Of a DNA stretch of 64,000 nt, positions 60,941 through 64,000 are shown in pieces; within the stretch, counting starts at the first letter, position 1, and every line of letters begins with the position of its first letter. Below the pieces are notes generated by a model. That model ran no database searches and was not told where the DNA came from. It saw nothing but the letters and a program-made list of their open reading frames with translations. This DNA comes from Mycolicibacterium neoaurum ATCC 25795. GTDB taxonomy: Bacteria > Actinomycetota > Actinomycetes > Mycobacteriales > Mycobacteriaceae. A program made the translations under genes and the position numbers. The DNA is taken from the NCBI RefSeq assembly GCF_000691525.1, contig NZ_JMDW01000003.1:415804-479803 (forward strand), in the 5' to 3' direction.

Positions 60941-61672
60941 ATGCCCGACGCGAAACGGCCCGATCCGCAGCGGAAGTCAAGCCGCGGCCCTGCCCCCAGG
61001 CCGGGCAAGGCGGGCGGGGCGGGCCGTCCGCGTGGGTCGTCGGTGCGGCGCGACCCCAAGGCCCGCGATCCCAAGGCCCGCGATCCGAAAGCCATCGAGA
61101 GCGGCCAAGCCCGCCAGGCGCGCGACGCCGCCGGCTTCGTCGATGACGCCGGCGCTCCCGACACCGTCGCCGAGGCCATCCGACGTTCCGTCGCCGAGAC
61201 CGCCGACACCCACTCCGAACAGCGCTTCGGGTCGGCGGCCCGGCGCGCGGCCATTCTGGCCGCCGTCGTCTGTGTGTTGACGCTGACGATCGCCGGACCC
61301 GTCCGCACCTACTTTGCTCAGCGCACCGAGATGAACCAACTGAAAATGGTCGAGGCACAATTGCGTTCCCAGATCGCCGATCTAGAACAACAGAAGATCA
61401 AGCTCGCCGACCCGGTGTTCATCGCCGCGCAGGCACGCGAACGGCTGGGCTTCGTGATGCCCGGTGACATTCCCTATCAGGTACAGCTGCCCCCGACCGC
61501 CGCGGTGGAACCCGATACCGGTCCCGAGGCGCCGACGGCGATCAACACCGATCCCTGGTACACCTCGCTGTGGCACACCATCGCCGATCAACCGCACGGC
61601 ATCACCCCCGCCCCGCCGCCGGCGCCACCCGCGCCCGGCGGTGCTCCCACCCCGGTGCCCGCCGGTGGTTGA
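60941..61672 (+). CDS. divIC: FtsB/DivIC-family septum formation initiator
   Basis: A 243-residue bitopic division protein (Rv1024 equivalent). A long basic cytoplasmic N-terminus of about 100 residues, containing the in-frame triple repeat RDPKARDPKARDPKA, precedes one transmembrane helix (AAILAAVVCVLTLTIAGPV). A coiled coil (MNQLKMVEAQLRSQIADLEQQKIKLADPVFIAAQARERLGF) follows on the outside and a Pro/Ala-rich tail closes it. FtsB/DivIC links the divisome to peptidoglycan synthesis. Located between eno and DUF501 as in other mycobacteria; the stop overlaps the next start. Confidence 0.93.
   Translation: MPDAKRPDPQRKSSRGPAPRPGKAGGAGRPRGSSVRRDPKARDPKARDPKAIESGQARQARDAAGFVDDAGAPDTVAEAIRRSVAETADTHSEQRFGSAARRAAILAAVVCVLTLTIAGPVRTYFAQRTEMNQLKMVEAQLRSQIADLEQQKIKLADPVFIAAQARERLGFVMPGDIPYQVQLPPTAAVEPDTGPEAPTAINTDPWYTSLWHTIADQPHGITPAPPPAPPAPGGAPTPVPAGG
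61049..61093 (+). repeat. 15-bp triple tandem repeat in the divIC N-terminus
   Basis: Three in-frame copies of a 15-bp unit (61049-61063, 61064-61078, 61079-61093; first two differ by one base, third by a further two) encode RDPKA three times in the basic cytoplasmic tail. Copy number may vary between strains. Confidence 0.8.
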
Positions 61673-62156
61673 GCAGGCCGACCTGGACGCCGTCGCCCGC
61701 CAGCTCGGACGCGAACCGCGCGGTGTCCTGGAGATCGCATACCGTTGTCCCAACGGCGAACCCGCGGTGGTCAAGACCGCGCCGAAGCTGCCCGACGGCA
61801 CGCCGTTCCCCACGCTGTATTACCTGACCCATCCGGCACTGACCGCCGCGGCGAGCAGGTTGGAGTCCTCGGGCCTGATGCGTGAGATGACCGAACGGCT
61901 CGCCGAGGACCCGGAGGTGGCGGCGGCCTACCGGCGCGCACACGAGTCCTACCTGGCCGAGCGCGACGCCATCGAGTCGCTGGGCACCGACTTCACCGGC
62001 GGCGGTATGCCGGACCGGGTGAAGTGTCTGCACGTGGTCATCGCGCACTCGTTGGCGAAGGGCCCTGGGCTCAACCCGTTCGGGGACGAGGCGCTGGCCG
62101 TGCTGGCCGTCGAGCCGGGGATGGCGGGCATCCTGGACCGGAAGGTGTGGGCATGA
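61665..62156 (+). CDS. DUF501 protein
   Basis: A 163-residue protein of the DUF501 family (Rv1025 equivalent), of unknown function, usually encoded beside eno, divIC and ppx. Conserved stretches are GREPRGVLEIAYRCPNGEPAVVKTAPKLPDGTPFPTLYYLTHP, then GGMPDRVKCLHVVIAHSLAKG with a Cys and His that could bind metal, and NPFGDEAL. GTG at 61665 overlaps the divIC stop region by 8 bp, and the stop overlaps the ppx start (ATGA). Confidence 0.92.
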   Translation: MVEQADLDAVARQLGREPRGVLEIAYRCPNGEPAVVKTAPKLPDGTPFPTLYYLTHPALTAAASRLESSGLMREMTERLAEDPEVAAAYRRAHESYLAERDAIESLGTDFTGGGMPDRVKCLHVVIAHSLAKGPGLNPFGDEALAVLAVEPGMAGILDRKVWA

Positions 62157-63091
62157 AGGTCGGCGCGATCGACTGCGGTACCAACTCGATCCGGCTGTTG
62201 ATAGCCGAGGGCGGTCCAGACGGACTGATCGACACCCACCGTGAGATGCGCATCGTCCGGCTCGGCCAGGGGGTCGACGCCACCGGTGAGTTCGCACCGG
62301 AAGCCCTGGCGCGCACCGAGTCCGCGCTGACCGACTATGTCGCGTTGATGCGCGAGCACGATGTGGCCCGGGTTCGGATGGTCGCGACATCGGCCGCCCG
62401 CGATGCCGGTAACCGTGACGAATTCTTCGCCATGACAGCGCGATTGCTCGGGACCGTCAGCGACGGGGCGGTCGCCGAGGTGATCACCGGTACAGAAGAG
62501 GCCGAGCTGTCCTTTCGCGGCGCGGTCGGCGAGCTCGATTCGGCCGGGGCGCCGTTCATCGTCGTCGATCTCGGCGGCGGTTCCACCGAACTGGTCCTCG
62601 GCGACGGTGCCGGGGTGAGCGCGTCGTTCTCGGCCGATATCGGCTGCGTGCGGATCAAGGAGCGTTGCCTGCCCTCGGACCCGCCGTCGGCCGAGGAGAT
62701 CGAGGCCGCCCGAACCGTGGTGCGCGCCGCCCTGGACGAGGCGCTGCGGGCCGTGCCGGTGGAACGCGCGCGCACCTGGGTGGGGGTGGCCGGCACGTTC
62801 ACGACACTCGCGGCGCTGGCGCACCGGTTACCCGCCTACGATCCGGCCGCGATTCATCTGTCCCGGACCGGTTTCGCTGATCTGTCGACCGTGTGCGCCG
62901 ACCTGCTGGCGATGACCGCGCAGCAGCGGCTTGCGTTGGGCCCCATGCACGAGGGTCGCGCCGATGTGATCGCCGGCGGCGCGATCGTGGTGCAGGAGCT
63001 GGCCCGCGTGATGGCAGACCGAGCCGGAATCGACGAACTGGTGGTCAGCGAGCACGACATCCTGGACGGTATTGCGCTGTCCATCGCCTAG
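62153..63091 (+). CDS. ppx: Ppx/GppA phosphatase (exopolyphosphatase family)
   Basis: A 312-residue ASKHA-fold phosphatase, Rv1026 equivalent. The phosphate loop VGAIDCGTNSIRLLI, TSAARDAGNRDEF, ITGTEEAELSF and VDLGGGSTELVLG are the family signatures. It hydrolyses polyphosphate or (p)ppGpp-type substrates. The short form lacks the C-terminal HD-like domain of E. coli Ppx. ATG at 62153 overlaps the DUF501 stop, forming an eno-divIC-DUF501-ppx unit. The long upstream open frame is not coding. Confidence 0.93.
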   Translation: MKVGAIDCGTNSIRLLIAEGGPDGLIDTHREMRIVRLGQGVDATGEFAPEALARTESALTDYVALMREHDVARVRMVATSAARDAGNRDEFFAMTARLLGTVSDGAVAEVITGTEEAELSFRGAVGELDSAGAPFIVVDLGGGSTELVLGDGAGVSASFSADIGCVRIKERCLPSDPPSAEEIEAARTVVRAALDEALRAVPVERARTWVGVAGTFTTLAALAHRLPAYDPAAIHLSRTGFADLSTVCADLLAMTAQQRLALGPMHEGRADVIAGGAIVVQELARVMADRAGIDELVVSEHDILDGIALSIA

Positions 63092-63123
63092 CGTGTACCG
63101 GTGAGGCTGAAGGAGGGAGAGGC

Positions 63124-63774
63124 GTGAGCACGTGGAATTCCGGCGGAGGGCCGCCGCCGATCGTCCCGCGTCCGCCGTCGCGCGGCGGCCCGAACGTGGC
63201 GCTGATCGCGGGTATCGCTGCGGCTGTGCTGGTCATCGGGGGCGGGGTCGCCTATTTCGTGCTCAGCCCATCGGATCCGGATGAGCCTGCCGGACAGCAG
63301 ACTTCGGAGTCGGCGCAGACCTCGGATGCGCCGACGTCCGAGCAGAGCGAGGACGACAACGACCGCCTGATGAAGGTGCTCCCGCGCGGTTATCCCGACG
63401 GGGCGTGCAAGCCGGTGGCCCGCCTGGACGGTGCCCTGGCGACCATTGCATGCACCGTCAACAAGGACCCCGGCGGACCCATGTCGGCGACCTACTCGTT
63501 GCTGGTGGACAGTGCGGCACTCAAGACCGCGATCGACGACCTCGGCACCACCTCGACCGTGGTCGACTGCCCCGGCCGGATCCAGTCGCCGGGTCCGTGG
63601 CGACACAATGCGTCGCTGCACGAGGTCAGCGGCACGCTGATGTGCGGTATCCAGAACGACAACCCGATGCTGGCGTGGACCAATTTCGACGATCAGATGT
63701 TCGCGGTGGTGCAGGGCCGACCGGCCGGCCCCACCCTGGACAATCTCTACGCCTGGTGGAGCACCCACTCCTGA
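63124..63774 (+). CDS. Single-pass membrane protein with secreted domain, unknown function
   Basis: A 216-residue protein. A Pro-rich cytoplasmic start (GGGPPPIVPRPPSRGG), one helix (ALIAGIAAAVLVIGGGVAYFVL, about residues 26-47) and a Ser/Glu/Asp-rich linker lead to an outside domain of about 140 residues. That domain has three Cys in ACKPV, TIACTV and VDCPG and a fourth in LMCGI, which probably form two disulfides; the pattern recalls the outside parts of mycobacterial PknH-like or LppA-like proteins but no certain family is identified. GTG at 63124 has GGAGGGAG upstream. It ends just before a strong terminator. Confidence 0.8.
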   Translation: MSTWNSGGGPPPIVPRPPSRGGPNVALIAGIAAAVLVIGGGVAYFVLSPSDPDEPAGQQTSESAQTSDAPTSEQSEDDNDRLMKVLPRGYPDGACKPVARLDGALATIACTVNKDPGGPMSATYSLLVDSAALKTAIDDLGTTSTVVDCPGRIQSPGPWRHNASLHEVSGTLMCGIQNDNPMLAWTNFDDQMFAVVQGRPAGPTLDNLYAWWSTHS

Positions 63775-63796
63775 GTTCTGTTCTGCGACAGAAACA

Positions 63797-63832
63797 CCGG
63801 CGCCCCGGATCCTTTCGGACCCGGGGCGCCGG
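63797..63832 (+). terminator. Strong G+C-rich hairpin between convergent genes
   Basis: CCGGCGCCCCGG (63797-63808) pairs perfectly with CCGGGGCGCCGG (63821-63832) around a 12-nt loop that can pair further (ATCC/GGA). It is placed 23 bp after the upstream stop codon and just before the convergent minus-strand gene end, so it can serve both sides. No long T-run is present, as is common in mycobacteria. Confidence 0.8.
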
Positions 63833-63852
63833 CGTCTGGGAGATGGTGTGCG

Positions 63853-64000
63853 TCAGGCGGGAGGAGCCATGACCGGGGTTGTGGTGGGCGCGGCGCCGGC
63901 CGGCAGCGGAGTGCCCTGGCTGCCTGCCTCGGCGGGCGCCGGAGCGGCGCCCTCGACAGGTGCCGGAGCCGCGGCCGGGACAGCGCCGGGGGCCGGAGCG
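63853..64000 (-). CDS. Pro/Ala-rich C-terminus of a truncated minus-strand gene
   Basis: An open frame reads from the right window edge to a TGA at 63855-63853, giving 48 visible residues made mainly of Ala, Pro, Gly, Val and Thr (ending TTTPVMAPPA). Composition and codon use fit the Pro/Ala-rich tails of mycobacterial secreted proteins (for example Apa- or Rpf-type), but nothing diagnostic is inside the window. The convergent terminator hairpin directly beyond the stop supports it as a real gene end. Confidence 0.6.
   Translation of the reverse strand, partial: APAPGAVPAAAPAPVEGAAPAPAEAGSQGTPLPAGAAPTTTPVMAPPA

Overview
The window is high-GC actinobacterial DNA, almost certainly from a member of the Mycobacteriaceae and most likely a fast-growing Mycolicibacterium-type species. 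The evidence is gene order. The backbone pmt, rsmI, pabB, metG, tatD, rpfB, ksgA, ispE, pks16, pth, rplY, lpqT, prsA, glmU, tRNA-Gln, tetR, mfd, mazG, lpqU, eno, divIC, DUF501, ppx follows the M. tuberculosis Rv1002c-Rv1026 order, with the expected protein lengths, frequent GTG/TTG starts and overlapping start/stop codons. No rRNA, CRISPR array, integrase or recognisable insertion sequence is visible.

Layout. (1) 1-2.8 kb: the end of a photolyase gene, then an A+T-rich solitary KAP-family P-loop NTPase that looks foreign. (2) 2.9-7.0 kb: protein O-mannosyltransferase, rsmI, a small PH-like membrane protein and pabB. (3) 7.0-13.6 kb: an inserted metabolic block with an ECF41-type sigma factor and its FAD oxidoreductase partner behind an ECF41-like promoter, an AceE-like E1 protein (copy 1) divergent from an Lrp/AsnC regulator, and gdhA coupled to metG. 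(4) 13.6-35.6 kb: conserved housekeeping backbone (translation, rRNA methylation, isoprenoid, PRPP and UDP-GlcNAc synthesis, transcription-coupled repair, nucleotide sanitation). It is punctuated by a DUF998 gene framed by two 59-bp palindromic repeats, and by a WXG-like/DUF1023 hydrolase paired with an LppA-like lipoprotein.

(5) 35.6-52.4 kb: a large accessory catabolic or biosynthetic island. A nine-gene operon on the minus strand encodes an LLM flavin monooxygenase, two crotonases, two acyl-CoA synthetases, a creatininase-family amidohydrolase, a flavin reductase, a RibBA-like protein with damaged active sites and an acyl-CoA dehydrogenase. Beside it lie a TetR regulator, an MFS transporter and a two-gene E1/E2 2-oxoacid dehydrogenase pair. 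The operon and the transporter gene share the promoter shape TTGACA-N17-TAGGTT, and two upstream regions share the bipartite motif GTTAAT-N4-GTTAACGT, so the island probably works as one regulon. The E1 lacks the N-terminal extension of AceE and the E2 lacks a peripheral-subunit-binding domain, which suggests an unconventional compact complex.

(6) 52.4-58.5 kb: a metal-linked minus-strand block. An efeO/efeM-type lipoprotein gene and a Tat-exported DyP peroxidase (efeB) lie behind a promoter overlapped by an IdeR/DtxR-like box. They are followed by a membrane protein, a PepSY protein with a His-rich loop, a PCuAC copper chaperone and a second DyP peroxidase. (7) 58.6-64 kb: backbone again (LpqU-type lytic transglycosylase, eno, divIC, DUF501, ppx), a membrane-anchored hypothetical, a strong terminator hairpin, and the end of a Pro/Ala-rich minus-strand gene cut by the window edge.

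The most unusual parts are the LLM/RibBA-like/creatininase operon with its shared regulatory motifs and the compact E1/E2 pair. All functional statements are read from sequence by eye; no database search was run.
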